DNA of 64,000 bases from Muraenolepis orangiensis (GCA_027704905.1 CM051002.1:3749824-3813823); one strand, 5' to 3'. Shown: positions 42,431-54,453, counted from the stretch's first letter. Numbers and translations are program-made. The notes: generated by a model not told the origin, from the letters alone.

Positions 42431-43205
42431 TGTTACTCTGATCCTCAGTCACACATATTAGCTGTGTACCAACTAGGAAAACTAAGAAGATCCTATCATA
42501 ACAAAATATCCAAATGAGAATTAATAAGTAAAAAGTTGATTTAATGAAATAGCTGCTGAGATACGATACAATACGAAAGAATGTTCTGGAGAACAGAGAG
42601 CCCAGGTAATCCACCCGACGGACCGGATAACCAGTTAACTGCCTGACAGTAGTCTACCCAAGATCTCCCCCTCTCCGACACAAACACATATTTATGCAGT
42701 TAACAACTTTTCCTGGTCTTCTTTGTCGTCATCTTGTCCGATACATTCTCACTGGGGCTGAAGTCTCCATGTTCAAGGGTGAGGGGGAGACTGTTTTAGT
42801 TGGTCCCGTAATTGGCTGTTATCTGTCTCTCAAGGTCCATGTGAATGGGAGACTCTTTGGGCCGAAACCACCTGCCATCTTCTTCTTTCTTGGCACCGTC
42901 CGGCCTCCTGATGTCTCCTGCCCCTCCCGTTCCACTGCCTAGGCACAGCACATTCTGACACAATATTCAACCTAGGAACACACACATCTTTATGCTGCTG
43001 AGTAGATACATTGAAGCTTCACACGCTGTTCATCTGAAGAGTGGGGTACATGGGAAACATTCTAAACACTTCTTGAGTATATGTTTAATACTTACATGGG
43101 AAAGAATTCTTTAAACTTAACACTGATTATATGTTTAATACTTTTGGTGATTAACTGTTCATTGCTTATATCGATTATGCATGCATTTTCTTGATGTATA
43201 CCACA
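42431..43205. mobile_element. Unclassified 775-bp insertion, possibly a solo LTR
   Basis: Separates the two halves of the Rex1-like endonuclease. It begins tgttactctg and ends gtataccaca (TG...CA as in an LTR), with no coding motifs. No clear target-site duplication was found, so edges and class are uncertain. Confidence 0.4.
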
Positions 43206-43600
43206 ATAGCTAGCATAGCGTTAAATATGGCATCTGGAGGTATGTAAGCCACAGTTATAATGGTGGCTGTAATTTCCCTGGGTTGGTAAAAGGGTCTACA
43301 TTTAACCATTAGGTATTCCACGTTAGCAGAGCAGTGGCTCTCAATGGTGGTGGTGTCTGTGCATCAAGCCTTGTTCATATAAATGCACAAACCTCCACCC
43401 CTGGTTTTACCGGAGCCCTCAGCTGATCTGTCTGCTCTGTGTAGAGTGAGCCCCGTTAGTGCAATACCACTGTCGGCGATTCCGCTGTTAAGCCATGATT
43501 CTGTGAAAATCATCACGTTGCAATCCTTAATTAATCATTGATAAAGGAGTTTCAGCGTGGAGTTGAAGATCGCTGGTTAAGTTGCCGGAATGTTGTAATC
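43206..43600 (-). mobile_element. Rex1-like LINE (minus), endonuclease N-terminal part
   Basis: Minus-strand frame with DCNVMIFTESWLNSGIADSG, LTGLTLHRADRSAEGSGKTR, GGGLCIYMNK, EYLMVKCRPFYQPREIT and IITVAYIPPDA matches Rex1 endonucleases (TESWL, GGGLC). It completes the older minus-strand Rex1-like element that spans 37622-43600 with three interruptions. Confidence 0.65.
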
Positions 43601-43859
43601 CAATTTCAAAAAGATTGTGTCCGGTGTACGTGATGAAAGCAAGACTGTTCTGTGTGAACAGACTAAGAATTAAAAATGTATACGATTGTTGGTGTATTAA
43701 GAAATGTTATTAGCCTGTCTATACACCTCATTATTTCATTCAGCCAGTCTAAAAAGGGAAGAACATCTTATATTTATAAAACTGTATATGGATCTGAATA
43801 TTTAGCATCACTGAACGCACCTCAGCCCCACCATGAACCCAGCCATGCAAACACACTCT

Positions 43860-44489
43860 ATTGGTTCACTCTATAGCTTCAAGTTCCTCGGTGTGCACAT
43901 CTCCGAGGACCTCACATGGTCCACGCACACCACACACATGGTGAAAAGGGCCCAACAACGCCTGTATTTCCGCAGGCGTCTGAGGAAATTCAGCATGGGC
44001 CCCCGCATCCTGAGAACATTCTACACCGGCACCATCGAGAGTGTTCTTACAGGGAACTGCACCGCACTCGAGCACAGAGCGCTTCAAAGGGTGGTGCGGA
44101 CGGCCCAGTACATTGTTGGAGGTGAGCTCCCCTCCCTCCTGGATATATACAACAGGCGGTGCGTGGCCAAGGCCAAACGCATCATAAAGACATTGCCCAC
44201 CCCAACCACAAACTGTCACTTTTACCGTCAGGCAGGCAATACCGCAGTATCAAGTGTCGCACAAATAGAGTTACAGATAGCTTCCACAGTCAGGCCATCA
44301 GGCTGCTGAACAAGGGTGTAAAGCATATAACAATGTACATTTTATTGCATTGATTTATATATATATATTGCTCTTTTACTGACAAATTGCATTTAATATA
44401 TTGCATTTTTATTTATTTAACTCATACGATTTTCACTCATTCCTTATACTTGTGTAAACTGTGAAGTGACAATAAACTTGACTTGACTT
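43860..44489 (+). mobile_element. Rex1-like LINE 3' end (plus)
   Basis: Encodes SFKFLGVHISEDLTWSTHTT, MVKRAQQRLYFRRRLRKFSM and ALQRVVRTAQYIVGGELPSL of the RT C-terminus, then a 3' UTR ending in 'gtgacaataaacttgacttg' with TTGAC repeats (44465-44489). 5'-truncated. Confidence 0.7.
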
Positions 44490-45235
44490 GGTTTAGTGGA
44501 TTAAGAACTGAAACCAAACCACTCATGGAAACCCACCTGTTTATTGTTAAAAATAGTATACTATATTAAATGCAAGCACTTTTTCATGTTTGTTTTCAAG
44601 AACTTTCAAGGCATTGAATTTCAAGTTCTTTCTCAAGGCCTTTCCAGACCAGTGGCAGCCTTGAGATACTTAACCTGCTATATATCTCTCGGGCTTCTGC
44701 GACACATCGGCAAACCTCCAAATTCAGGCTAATATTGTGAAGTGTGAACTAGGCTAACAGGCATCTTAGTTTGAATAGGTCTTGGGTGGTTTGCGCAAGT
44801 TTTTTCAATTCGACATTTATATGTTTTTTGGCAATAAAATTTCTATCTGCAAGGCGGGGGAAGGGACATACATATTACAGCCTTAGAGGATGTGGTCCAT
44901 TAGTCAGAATCATCATTTCATTAATGAATCTGCTCGGTTACACTTCATTCATTTCCAATATAAATATTTTGAATGGAGCGATCTGTAGCACCAAATTGTT
45001 ATGTCTCACAACCTTCTCAGGCCCACCTGCTGTATTTTTTTGGTCCCTCGAGCTTTGAGCTATAAATGTTGCTCATCATTATATTTGTGCTCTCCATATC
45101 TTACCTGCCAGCTGCTGTTTAGAAGTAGCTGTCGCTTTAAAATGGAAATGACCTTCTTTGTAGTTTAGACTTTTCCTGGTGGTTTAAACCTTTCCTTCTA
45201 CTGCAGATAAAAAACAATAATTGTGTTCTGACATT
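44490..45235. other. No gene recognised
   Basis: AT-rich unique-looking sequence; one 95-residue open frame (44771-45058) without recognisable motifs. Confidence 0.4.
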
Positions 45236-45239
45236 ATAC

Positions 45240-45460
45240 CACAGATTCAACGATGACACACAGTAATGCTGAGGACACCCAACTGATCGTGTCGTTTACC
45301 CCACTGACGCACACGTGGAGACGTGCATAGTCACGGCTCTACATGATCATGGCCCTTCTCTATCCTGGCCCCACACTGGTGGATCGAACTCCCTGCTGAG
45401 ATCAGCACAGCAGAGATGCTGGTTTGAAAACCCACCTCTTCAGGAAGACAAGAGCTGGCG
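45240..45460 (+). mobile_element. L2-type LINE RT fragment
   Basis: cacagtaatgctgaggacacc gives HSNAEDTQLIVSF, a mutated version of the YADDTQLYLSF palm motif. It is followed by an internally deleted C-terminal piece ending near acccacctcttcaggaag. Confidence 0.45.
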
Positions 45461-45461
45461 A

Positions 45462-46745
45462 ACACGCCAGGTTGAGCGTGTCTCTAGCTTCAAATTCCTG
45501 CGGGTCCACATCTCCGAGGACCTCTCCTGATCCCTCAATACTGCCTCACTGGTAAAGAAGGCTCACCAGCGTCTCTTCCTCCTGAGGAGGAAATGCTTCG
45601 AGAGGTTGGTAAAGGACTTTATTTGCTCCACGTTACCTGCCACGCTGGACCCATGGCAATTTGCATATCGTCAAAACAGATCCACGGACGATGCAATTGC
45701 CATGGCCCTCCACACTGCCCTTTCCCACCTGGATGGAAAGAACTGTTATGTGCGAATGCTGTTTGTGGACTACAGCTTAGCGTTCAACACGATAGTTCCT
45801 GCCAAGCTCGACACCAAGCTTAGAGGTCTAAGCGTGCCCCCATCCACGTTCAGCTGGATACTGGACCTCCTGTCGGTCTGCAGCCAGGTGGTGAGGATGG
45901 GCAGCACCACCTCAGAGCCACTGACCCACAACACGGGAGCCCCCCAGGGATGTGTGCTGAGCCCTCTCCTCTACTCCCTCTACACCCACGACTGCATCGC
46001 TATGCACAGCTCCAACGGCATCATCAAGTTTGCTGAAGACACGACAGTGATGGGCCTGATCGCCGGCGACCACGAGACAGCCTAAAGGGAGGAGGTTGGA
46101 TCGCTGGAGCAGTGGTGCCAGGAGAATAGCCTCGCCCTCAACGTCAAGAAGATCAAGGAGCTGATCGTGGACTTCAGGAAGCAGAGAGGAGAGCACAGCC
46201 CTATCTCCATTGACGGTGTTGCAGTAGAGAGGGTCAGCAGCTTCAAGTTCCTCGGTGTGCACATCGCTGAGGACCTCACATGGTCCACGCACACCACACA
46301 CGTGGTGAAAAGGGCCCAACAACGCCTGTATTTCCTCAGGTGTCTGAGGAAATTCAGCATGGGCTCCCGCATCCTGAGAACATTCTATAATGGCACCATC
46401 GAGGGTGTTCGTACAGGGTGTATCACTGCCTGGTACGGGAAATGCACCGCACTCGAGCACAGAGCTCCCCTCCCTCCTGGATATATACAGCCAGCGATGA
46501 GTGGCCAAGGCCAAACGCATCATAAAAGACATTGCCCACCCCAGCCACGAACTGTATTCACTTTTACCGTCAGGCAGGCGATGCCGCAGTATCAAGTGCC
46601 GTACAAATAGACTTAGGTAGCTTCCACAGTCAGGCCATCAGGCTGCTGAACAAGGGCGTATAATATATAACAATGTATATTTTATTACATTGATTTATAT
46701 ATACATATTGCTCTTTTTCTGTGCCGATATATTGCATTTTATAAA
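45462..46745 (+). mobile_element. Rex1-like LINE(s), RT region (plus)
   Basis: A thumb fragment (VERVSSFKFLRVHISEDLS, 45465-45590) is joined to an RT stretch from another copy: PWQFAYRQNRSTDDAIAMAL, LFVDYSLAFNTIVPAKLD, GAPQGCVLSPLLYSLYTHD, FAEDTTVMG (catalytic FADD changed to FAED), then KFLGVHIAEDLTWSTHTTH and RAQQRLYFLRCLRKFSMG. A stop at 46083 and the FAED change make it inactive. It ends in an A/T-rich tail near 46745. Confidence 0.7.
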
Positions 46746-46789
46746 TTGCATTTTTTTTTTTTTTTTTTACTTTATTCTATTCTATGTCT

Positions 46790-46985
46790 ATGTGAGGAGA
46801 CTGAGGAAAGCCCACCATTCACCTCCGATTCTGGTGAACCTTTACCGGTTTGCCATCAAAAGTATCCTCACCAACTGCAAAACAGTGTGGTACGGCAACT
46901 GCACTGTTTCCGACCGCAAAGCACTGCAGAGGGTGGTGAAAACCACCCAACACATCATTGGATTAACCCTCCTGGTGGGTAAATA
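46790..46985 (+). mobile_element. Rex1-like LINE fragment (plus)
   Basis: Short piece reading RRLRKAHHSPPILVNLYRFA, KSILTNCKTVWYGNCTVSD and RKALQRVVKTTQHIIG. Its end lies next to the tail of the inverted element starting at 47008. Confidence 0.6.
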
Positions 46986-47007
46986 AACATTACCCACCAG
47001 AAACTGT

Positions 47008-48330
47008 GTTAAGTTAAGTTAAGTTAAGTTAAGTTTATTATCACTTCACAGTTTACACAAGTATACAAGTAAAAGCAATGAGTGAAAATCTTTTGTGCAA
47101 TACCCGACGACAGACAGCCGTTAAAAAAGTACAAAACTGTATAAGTTAAATATATAAAAATACAATATATAAAATGCAATATATCAGCACAGAAAAAGAG
47201 CAATATATATAAATAAATCAATGTAATAAAATATACATTGGTATATGCTTCACACCTTTGTTCAGCAGCCGGATGGCCTAACTGTGGAAGATGTCTCTAA
47301 GTATATTTGTGCGGCACATGATACTGCGGTATCACCTGCCTGGCGGTAAAAGTGAATAATGGGGTGTCTCTCGTCGCCGGCGATCAGGCCCATCACTGTC
47401 GTGTCTTCAGCTAACTTGATGATGACGTTGGAGCTGTGCATAGCGATGCAGTCGTGGGTGTAGAGGGAATAGAGGAGAGGGCTCAGCACGCATCCCTGGG
47501 GGGCTCCCGTGTTGAGGGTCAGTGGCTCTGAGGTGGTGCTGCCCATCCTCACCACCTGGCGGTCGACCGACAGGAGGTCCAGTATCCAGGGCATTTTCTT
47601 TTATGATACGTTTGGCCTTGGCCACGCACTGCTTGTTGTATATATCCAGGAGGGAGGGGAGCTCACCTCCAACGATATACTGGGCCGTCCGCACCACCCT
47701 TTGAAGTGCTCTGCGCTCGAGTGCGGTGCAATTCCCGTACTAGCCGGTGATACACCCTGTAAAAACACTCTCGATTGTGCCCGTGTAGAATGTTCTAAGG
47801 ATGCGAGGGCCCATGCTGAATTTCCTCAGATGCCTGAGAAAATTCAAGCGTTGTTGGGCGTTGTTTTCACCACGTGTGTGGTGTGTGTGGACCATATGAG
47901 ATCCTCGGAAATGTGCACGCCGAGGAACTTGAAGATGCTGACCCTCTCTACTGCAACACCGTCAATGGAGATAGGGGCATGCTCTCCTCTCTGCTTCCTG
48001 TAATCCACGATCAGCTCCTTGGTCTTCTTGACATTTAGGGCGAGGCTGTTCTCCTGGCACCACTGCTCCAGTGATCCAACGTCCACCCTGTAGGCTGTTT
48101 CTTCGTCGCCGGCGATCAGGCCCATCACTGTTGTGTCGTCAGCAAACTTGATGATGATGACGTTGGAGCTGTGCATAGCCATGCAGTCGTGGGTGTAGAG
48201 GGAGTAGAGGTGAGGGCTCAGCACGCATCCCTGGGGGGCTCCCGTGTTAACTGTCAGTGGCTCTGAGGTGGTGCTGCCCATCTTCACCACCTGGCGGCGA
48301 TCCGACAGGAGGTCCAGTATCCAGCTGCAC
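47008..48330 (-). mobile_element. Rex1-like LINE (minus) with transposed internal segment
   Basis: The 3' tail is an (AAGTT)n array at 47008-47037. Going upstream on the minus strand: HPIIHFYRQAGDTAVS (C-terminus), then a displaced RT palm piece PWILDLLSVDRQVVRMG...LAEDTTVMGLIAGDE (about 47360-47595), then KQCVAKAKRIIKE and VRTAQYIVGGELPSL, then KFLGVHISEDLIWSTHTT, FADDTTVMG and SWILDLLSDRRQVVKMG at the upstream end. The palm region is thus present twice, once out of order. Confidence 0.7.
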
Positions 48331-48332
48331 AT

Positions 48333-48522
48333 GGATGCCACCCCCCTGTTGCCCCCCCTCTGCTGCCCCCCCTCTGCCACCCTCGCCCCTGCTACCCCCC
48401 CTTCTGCTGCCCACCCCTCTGCTGCCCCCCCCTCTGCTGCCCCCCCTGCTGCTGCCCCCGCCCCTGCTGCCCACCCTCTGCTGCCCCCCCCCCCTGCTGC
48501 CACTCCCGCCCCTGCCCCACAC
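48333..48522. repeat. CTGCTGCCCCC-type minisatellite
   Basis: About 190 bp of irregular 'ctgctgcccccc' / 'cccctctgctgc' units, C-rich on the + strand, directly abutting the truncated 5' end of the minus-strand Rex1-like element. Confidence 0.85.
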
Positions 48523-48539
48523 CTCTGCTCAACACCTAT

Positions 48540-49017
48540 AACAATCACAACCAATGTCTTTGACTAAAAAGACCAATGTCTTTGAAAAAAAAGCAAAAAA
48601 ACAACAACTGTAAAAACAAACTGTATCACAACTACCTACCTCTCTATACATTTCATATTTCTTGTTGATAGAACTGCTCCTACTCCTGTATATACTGTAC
48701 ATTTATATATGCCATACATTTATATATGCTCACTTGTATATACATTTACATTTCTATATATTTATCCTGTTTTCAATAATCGCATACCCCTGATCACTAC
48801 CTGTTAAATACTCACTTTCCTGCATATATATTACCTTTTATTATGCTCATATCCCATTTAATAACTAGTGTCTTTTAACCTGTACATTTAAACTGTAAAT
48901 TATATTACCATGCACTTTACTGCAACATTTACTGCAACTTAGATGCTAAATTATTTTCCCTGTACTTGTGCTGTGTAATGACAATACATTTGAATCTAAT
49001 CTAATCTAATCTAATCT
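48540..49017 (+). mobile_element. LINE 3' UTR fragment with (AATCT)n tail
   Basis: Non-coding AT-rich stretch ending 'gtgtaatgacaatacatttg' followed by about five AATCT repeats (48989-49017), the form of 3' end seen in L2/CR1-like LINEs. Confidence 0.5.
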
Positions 49018-49227
49018 TCAGGAAGCACTATCCTGATCCTTTCTCTTAGCACTTACTAGCTCTAGTGGATGCTTGATTGTTTGCTTGTTAGCTCTATTAC
49101 TTGTTATTCGTGCTATTGTTAGACATCTTACTTGAGCACGGCTTTTACTTGAGCACGGGTTCCACTCTTGGAGAAAATTCACTTATGACTTATGACGTTT
49201 TTCTCCCTTGCCTAACTCTGTTGAAAC

Positions 49228-49630
49228 TGTCACGATCCAACCCAGCTCTTCATGCTCCTAGTCCTGGATCTCCACTGGCTTCCTGGATCCGCAATGTCAC
49301 GACTCCGATCCGCAATTGACACCCTGTGTTTTCCCTGTCAGCCGTATTCTACTGAACTCACCTGTTGTAAATCGCACCTCATTACCAAGCTGTATTTAAG
49401 CCGTGTCTGTTGTCTAACTCATTGCTGGATTATCACCCCGATTTTCAGCAAGCCTCACGTTCGTATCAATCTAAGTTCATCGTTGTTCTGCCTGTTGATC
49501 CGCCGCGTTTGACCCTCGTCTGGATAACCACTTTGTTTTTGCCTTGCATTTTTGTACCTCATAAAAGCACCTGTTCCATCTGACATCTGTTCTCCCTGCT
49601 TTTGGGTCCCACCTACACCCGGCCGTGACA
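49228..49630 (+). mobile_element. Solo LTR, 403 bp, TSD gaaac
   Basis: Begins tgtcacgatcc and ends ggccgtgaca (TG...CA with a 7-bp terminal inverted repeat), flanked by a perfect 5-bp duplication gaaac (49223-49227 and 49631-49635). Non-coding. Structure is that of a solo LTR left by recombination of a Gypsy-like element; orientation is suggested by cataaaag near the right end. Confidence 0.8.
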
Positions 49631-50196
49631 GAAACACACTATTGTAAGTTGTTTTAGACAAATGCATCTGCAAAAAAAAAAGACTGTTATGTGAGGCAAT
49701 GTGATTAAAGTATCGATATACGTGCGTTGAGCACCTCACAATCTCTCTGTATTTTTGGACCGAAACAACACACAAACAAAAGTTTACTCAAGCACTTAGA
49801 CTCACCGTGTAGTGAGTATTAACACAGGCCTAGAATTGTTTAGATAAGTGCAGAGGAGCATAATTAACAAAACCAGGTGACTGCCAATTATTTCGCTCCA
49901 CTTTCCATATTCTCCTTCTCCCTTAGCAGTGCAATGCTTTTATTTTTGTAGCCAACGCCTGACGCAGATAGTATCTTGGACCGGGACCACTGAAAGGGGA
50001 ATAAATAATGGTCATTAGTGTGTGTTCGACCAGCGAGAGCAGCAGAGTAACTCGCTCATTTCCCTGTATCCAGCCCCCGGGGCCCCATGACTTCCCTCCA
50101 ATGAGATTTATAGATGGGTCGAAAAAACTGGGGCCGGGCATTCTGATTTATCACAACAGAGGTATTTGGCAGGAAGCCAAATAGACCACCGGGGCC

Positions 50197-50656
50197 CGCG
50201 GTCCTCCTCCTCCCCCCTCCTCCTCCCCCTTCTCCTCCTCCTCCTCCTCCTCTTTCTCCTTCCCCCCTCCTCCCCCTTCTCCTCCCCCCCTCTTCATCCT
50301 CATCCCCCCCTCCCCTTCCTCTTACTCCTACTCCGTTTTCTCCTTGTCCCTCTCCTCCTCCTCCTCCTCCTCCTCCTCCTCCTCCTCCTCCTCCTCCTCT
50401 TCCTCCTCCTCCCCTCTTTCCGCTCCTCTTTCTCCTCATTTTCCCCCTCCTCCCCCTCTTCTTCCTCCCCTTCCTCCTCCTCCTCCTCCTCCTCCTCCTC
50501 CTCCTCCTCCTCCTCCTCCTCCTCCTCCTCCTCCTTCTCCTCCTCCTCTCCTCCTCCTCCTCCTCCCCATCTTGCTCCCTCTCCTCCTCCTCCGCATACT
50601 CCCCCCCTCTTCTCCTCTTTTTTAACCTTCTACTCCTCCTCCACCTCCTCTTCATG
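50197..50656. repeat. Polypyrimidine (TCC)n-rich tract, about 460 bp
   Basis: Almost pure C/T on the + strand, mostly CTC/TCC triplets with runs of C. Potential triplex (H-DNA) former. Long open frames through it are compositional artefacts. Confidence 0.95.
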
Positions 50657-51054
50657 AGAACTTCACCTGGCGCCCGCCACCTCACCCTCCATCCATCTCT
50701 AGCCCCCCCCTTTTGTTTGGTTGTTATGGATACATATGTTGCACTTCATTTCATATGATAACGATGGTCCGAGAAGAACTGTTTGCCCTCACGTTAGGTG
50801 GCTAGGTGATTAGGTGGTGAAATATAATGCATACAAAAATTCCATGTGAAGATTTGATTTAATGATTGATGTGAAATTCGGTCACAACTGTGGACACTTT
50901 GATTCCACATTAATAAACAATAGGCTTCATAAGTTTTGTTTCGTTTTGAGCTTGAAACGACTCCATTTTAAAGGTTATGGGTTCGATGGAACCCCGATGT
51001 CCGCAGTCTACCTTTGGGCAGAGTAAGATGAAGATTGAAGACTAAAATGCATCT

Positions 51055-51205
51055 AAAAGATTCAAGATTACAAATTCAAGATGTTTTTATTTGCCATATG
51101 CAACAAGTACAATGGATTGCTTACTCCCCATTCCCTCCCGCAGTTTGCATTTTAAAACATACAAATCTAAATCTAAATACTGTACACAATAGAAAGAACA
51201 ATAAA
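51055..51205 (-). mobile_element. Rex1-type LINE 3'-tail fragment
   Basis: 'aaattcaagatgtttttatttgcc' at the left, then tactccccattccctcccgcag and aacaataaagtgactgatg; same tail block as at 25995-26115. Confidence 0.5.
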
Positions 51206-51559
51206 GTGACTGATGATATGAATGTGTTTTGTATGATATGATGACAAAACAATGGACGATTTCTATTATATGCCATGTGATAAGTAAAGATTTTAATAAA
51301 TTGGGAATGTGCATACTTGGAGTTGGATACTTGGAGATACTTAATAATTGTTTGGCTAATTTGGCATCTAGAAAGAAAGAAACTAAACAAGCACCAGTAG
51401 CCGTTTCACTGCATATAACAAGCTGTGTGCACAGCGCTCCAGTCACATACTGACCCAGGAGAACAGAGCTGGGATAGATAACTTTCATAATGAGCCCAGT
51501 CTCCCAGTAGCACAGGGAGAGATCCTCTCCTCTTACTAGAAAATAAAATTAAAAATTAA

Positions 51560-51610
51560 AAATAAATAAGTAAATAAGTAAATAAGTAAATAAGTAAATA
51601 AGTGAATAAG

Positions 51611-51682
<72 letters not shown>

Positions 51683-51705
51683 AAATAAAATAAAATAAAA
51701 GAATG
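51560..51705. repeat. (AAAT)n / (AAGTAAAT)n microsatellite
   Basis: Begins with octamer aagtaaat repeats (51567-51610) and continues as pure AAAT tetramers to about 51680, then degenerate. Confidence 0.95.
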
Positions 51706-51709
51706 AAAC

Positions 51710-52600
51710 TAAAATGAGAAACTGAGAAAATGTGTATGCATGATTTCAATTATGCAGCCGTTTGATTGATTCACCGGGATGAAGGAGCTGTCCTGTTGCG
51801 GTTTAACATGCTCAACACAAGGGTTCAAAGACAAAGGGTCATACACTCTGGGGTTATCTAGTGATAAAGTGTGACAGTATTGAAGATGGACGAAAGTAAA
51901 TGCAATCGTAATGAGATGACTGGTATCTAAATGAGGTTATTTGTTTCTTGTTGAATACACATCATTTTGTAGATAACCACCAAAACCCAATTTTCAATAT
52001 TATCCAAATCTTATATTTAATCCTAGTGTTTTTCAATAATTCGTAACACCCCGATTCACCCGCTGTTTCGCCAATCACTTTCATTGATTTGAATAGACCT
52101 CTTAAAAGTTGCTTTCGGAAAAAGGTTATAAATCATGAAGAGACATGACCTTTCTGTTCGACCAATTAATCTGTCTTTCCATTATCGACACCTTCCATGC
52201 CAATATTCTGATTAAAGATTAGGCTTCAGCTTGTTTTTTGCTAGAGCCGTGGTAACTCCTTCTGCTTATAAGTTTCAACAACTTTCTCTCCACTATTTCT
52301 GTCTTCCCATAACTATGAATAGATAAATATTGTGTGTGTAACATACAATTAGAGACATTGAAAATAGACTGTTAATGTGTAGTTCTGGGCTGTAATGACA
52401 CCATTGTACTATAGCTACAGGCTTCCTGTGCTCTGGACACTTTCACTTTCACACTCGAGCAGCCATCTGAACTCTGTCTGGCTATCAAAAGCAGCAGCAG
52501 ACGGCCCCTCAGTCTTTCTCGAGTCCTCCATTTCCTTGCTAATTCTTTGTAATTTATAATAATAGATAATACTAATAATCTAGATTTCACTGTCAACTTT
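51710..52600. other. No gene recognised
   Basis: AT-rich sequence with no coding motif or repeat that I can identify. Confidence 0.4.
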
Positions 52601-52853
52601 GGGGTAGCAGGATTGCTCAGTTTGTTGGGACTTGGCTTAGGGAACCCCGAAGGTGGCCGGTTAAAGTACCCGAAAAAAAACCCTGGGCACTGCCGAGGTG
52701 CCCTTGAGCAAGGCACCAGACCCCTCACTGCTCCCAGAGCGCTGTATATACAATAGCTGCCAGCTTCTCCTAATACCAGGATGGGTTAAATGCCGAGAAA
52801 CTAATTCCACTGTGTGTGTACGTGCATGTGACCAAAAAAGAGGATTCACAATC
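52601..52853 (+). mobile_element. tRNA-derived SINE, family A (copy 5)
   Basis: Plus-strand copy: tRNA-like head ggtagcaggattgctcag / ttgggacttggcttagg, body ggtgcccttgagcaaggc and ccaggatgggttaaatgcc, tail gtgaccaaaaaagaggattc. The following 52860-52990 (ttttattggcatggaaaat...) resembles another LINE 3' UTR scrap. Confidence 0.75.
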
Positions 52854-53103
52854 CTAGAGATTTTGAAATGGGTTTTATTGGCATGGAAAATAAATATTTA
52901 CATTGCCAAAGCAGCTGTGCTTCGGCAAATTGTGTAATGAAGTGAAATGGCAAGAATATCTAATATATATATAAATATATATAATTTACAAATTGACAGT
53001 GAACAAGTGAGCTAAATTGTATAGAAAGACTTGAAAACATCTCTATATCTCTCTCTTTACATACTCTGTTATAGTATAGTGTTGTATAGTATAATTATAG
53101 TAC

Positions 53104-53450
53104 ATTCAAGATTCAAGATTCAAGATGTGCATTTGCCATAGCAACAAGTAGTCATTGTATGAATTTCTGAAACACAATACTATAAAAATACTATACACAG
53201 TAAAAATTACAATAATAGCATATAACAACTTTTACAATTGCCAGTAGTGCAGCAGCAGCATCAATACAGTGCAGTGCAGAAAAGTGCAACAACTGTAATG
53301 AGTCCAGAATACAGTATACATAGTGTAGTATAAATTGGAAAATTGTAGGGAATTCATAATACAGGAGGGAATGGGGAGTAAGCCTTCCATTGTACTTTTT
53401 GCATATGGTAAATAAAAACCTTGAATCTTGAATCTTGAATCCTGAATCTC
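53104..53450. repeat. Inverted pair of Rex1-type 3' tails
   Basis: The left end is (ATTCAAG)3 followed by atttgccatagcaacaagta. The right end is its near mirror: tttttgcatatggtaaataaaaacc followed by (CTTGAAT)3. It behaves as two tail fragments head-on, with about 180 bp of other sequence between them. Confidence 0.7.
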
Positions 53451-54225
53451 TCTCAATGTGTCAATCTTCCTGGTCTTCAAGTTTTCATGGCTTCTTGGAC
53501 CTGTGGAGAGGCTTGGTGGCCCCTCATTAAGCATAGTGGGGGATTAAGGCCCACCTGACCAACACTATTTCCAACAACATGCGAGTGCATTGTAATGAGG
53601 CGCTCTCTAGTGCCTTGCACTACACACTTCATCTGCCTCTATAATCACCAAGAAGGCGATGGGCTCCGATGAGAGGGATTTATGAGGCCTCCATCCTCTG
53701 ATGACACATAATCTCTTTGGGAGATGAGTCTGGGGGCTCGGCTGGTTGACACGTCTGGGATGAGGCAGAGAGAGCGAGGACTTTTTGAGCTAGAAGGTTT
53801 CCTCCTGTGAGGAGACCAGATACGCTGGGCTGTCCTGTGTGGGGTTGTGCTGGACACAGTCAAGCTTCCCCCTCTACGACTTTCTGGCCATCTTCAGGGA
53901 AACAAGGCTTGCATTCCCCTCTCTCACTGTTCGCAGGGAAGCTACACTAGCAGTGACGATTGTCGACGAGTATTGAGTGGTAACAAGCAAGTTTTGAAAC
54001 TACTTTCAAACACTCTCTTCTTTGTGTCCATGGACAGTTTGGACAGCTGGCAGCAAGTGCACAGCGTAGCCCAGCTCTATAGGGTATTTTTGTGTTATTG
54101 TGCTGATACATCAGAGGCCTTGCACAGTGATGGCCTCATAACTCTTGCCTCCCACAGTCAGTGGTTTGGTTAAATTATTCAAGCTGGTCCGTAAATGCAA
54201 TAATGGGGAAAATGGCTGAATGGGA

Positions 54226-54453
54226 CGGGACGGGGGGTGGGGGGTGGAGGGGACGGGGTGTGGGGGGTGGAGGGGACGGGGGGTGGGCGGTGGGGGGTGG
54301 AGAGGACAGGGGTGGGGGGTGGAGGGGATGGGGGGTGGGGGGTGGAGGGGACGGGGTGTGGGCGGTGGGGGGTGGAGAGGACGGGGGTGGGGGGTGGAGG
54401 GGACGGGGGTGGAGGGGACGGGGGGTGGGGGGTGGAGGGGACGGGGGGTGGGG
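54226..54453. repeat. G-rich minisatellite (GGGGTGGAGGGGACGG-type)
   Basis: 228 bp of mixed blocks ggggtgg, aggggacgg and gggcggtgg on the + strand, nearly devoid of T and C outside fixed positions. Multiple runs of four to six G give strong G-quadruplex potential. Confidence 0.95.

Noticed and set aside
42057..42614. 185-residue minus-strand protein starting MDYLGSLF
   Set aside because: Chance open frame that fuses insert sequence to a Rex1-like endonuclease remnant; only the second part has recognisable motifs.
50056..50685. Arginine/glycine-rich 209-residue protein on the minus strand
   Set aside because: Pure by-product of the polypyrimidine tract.
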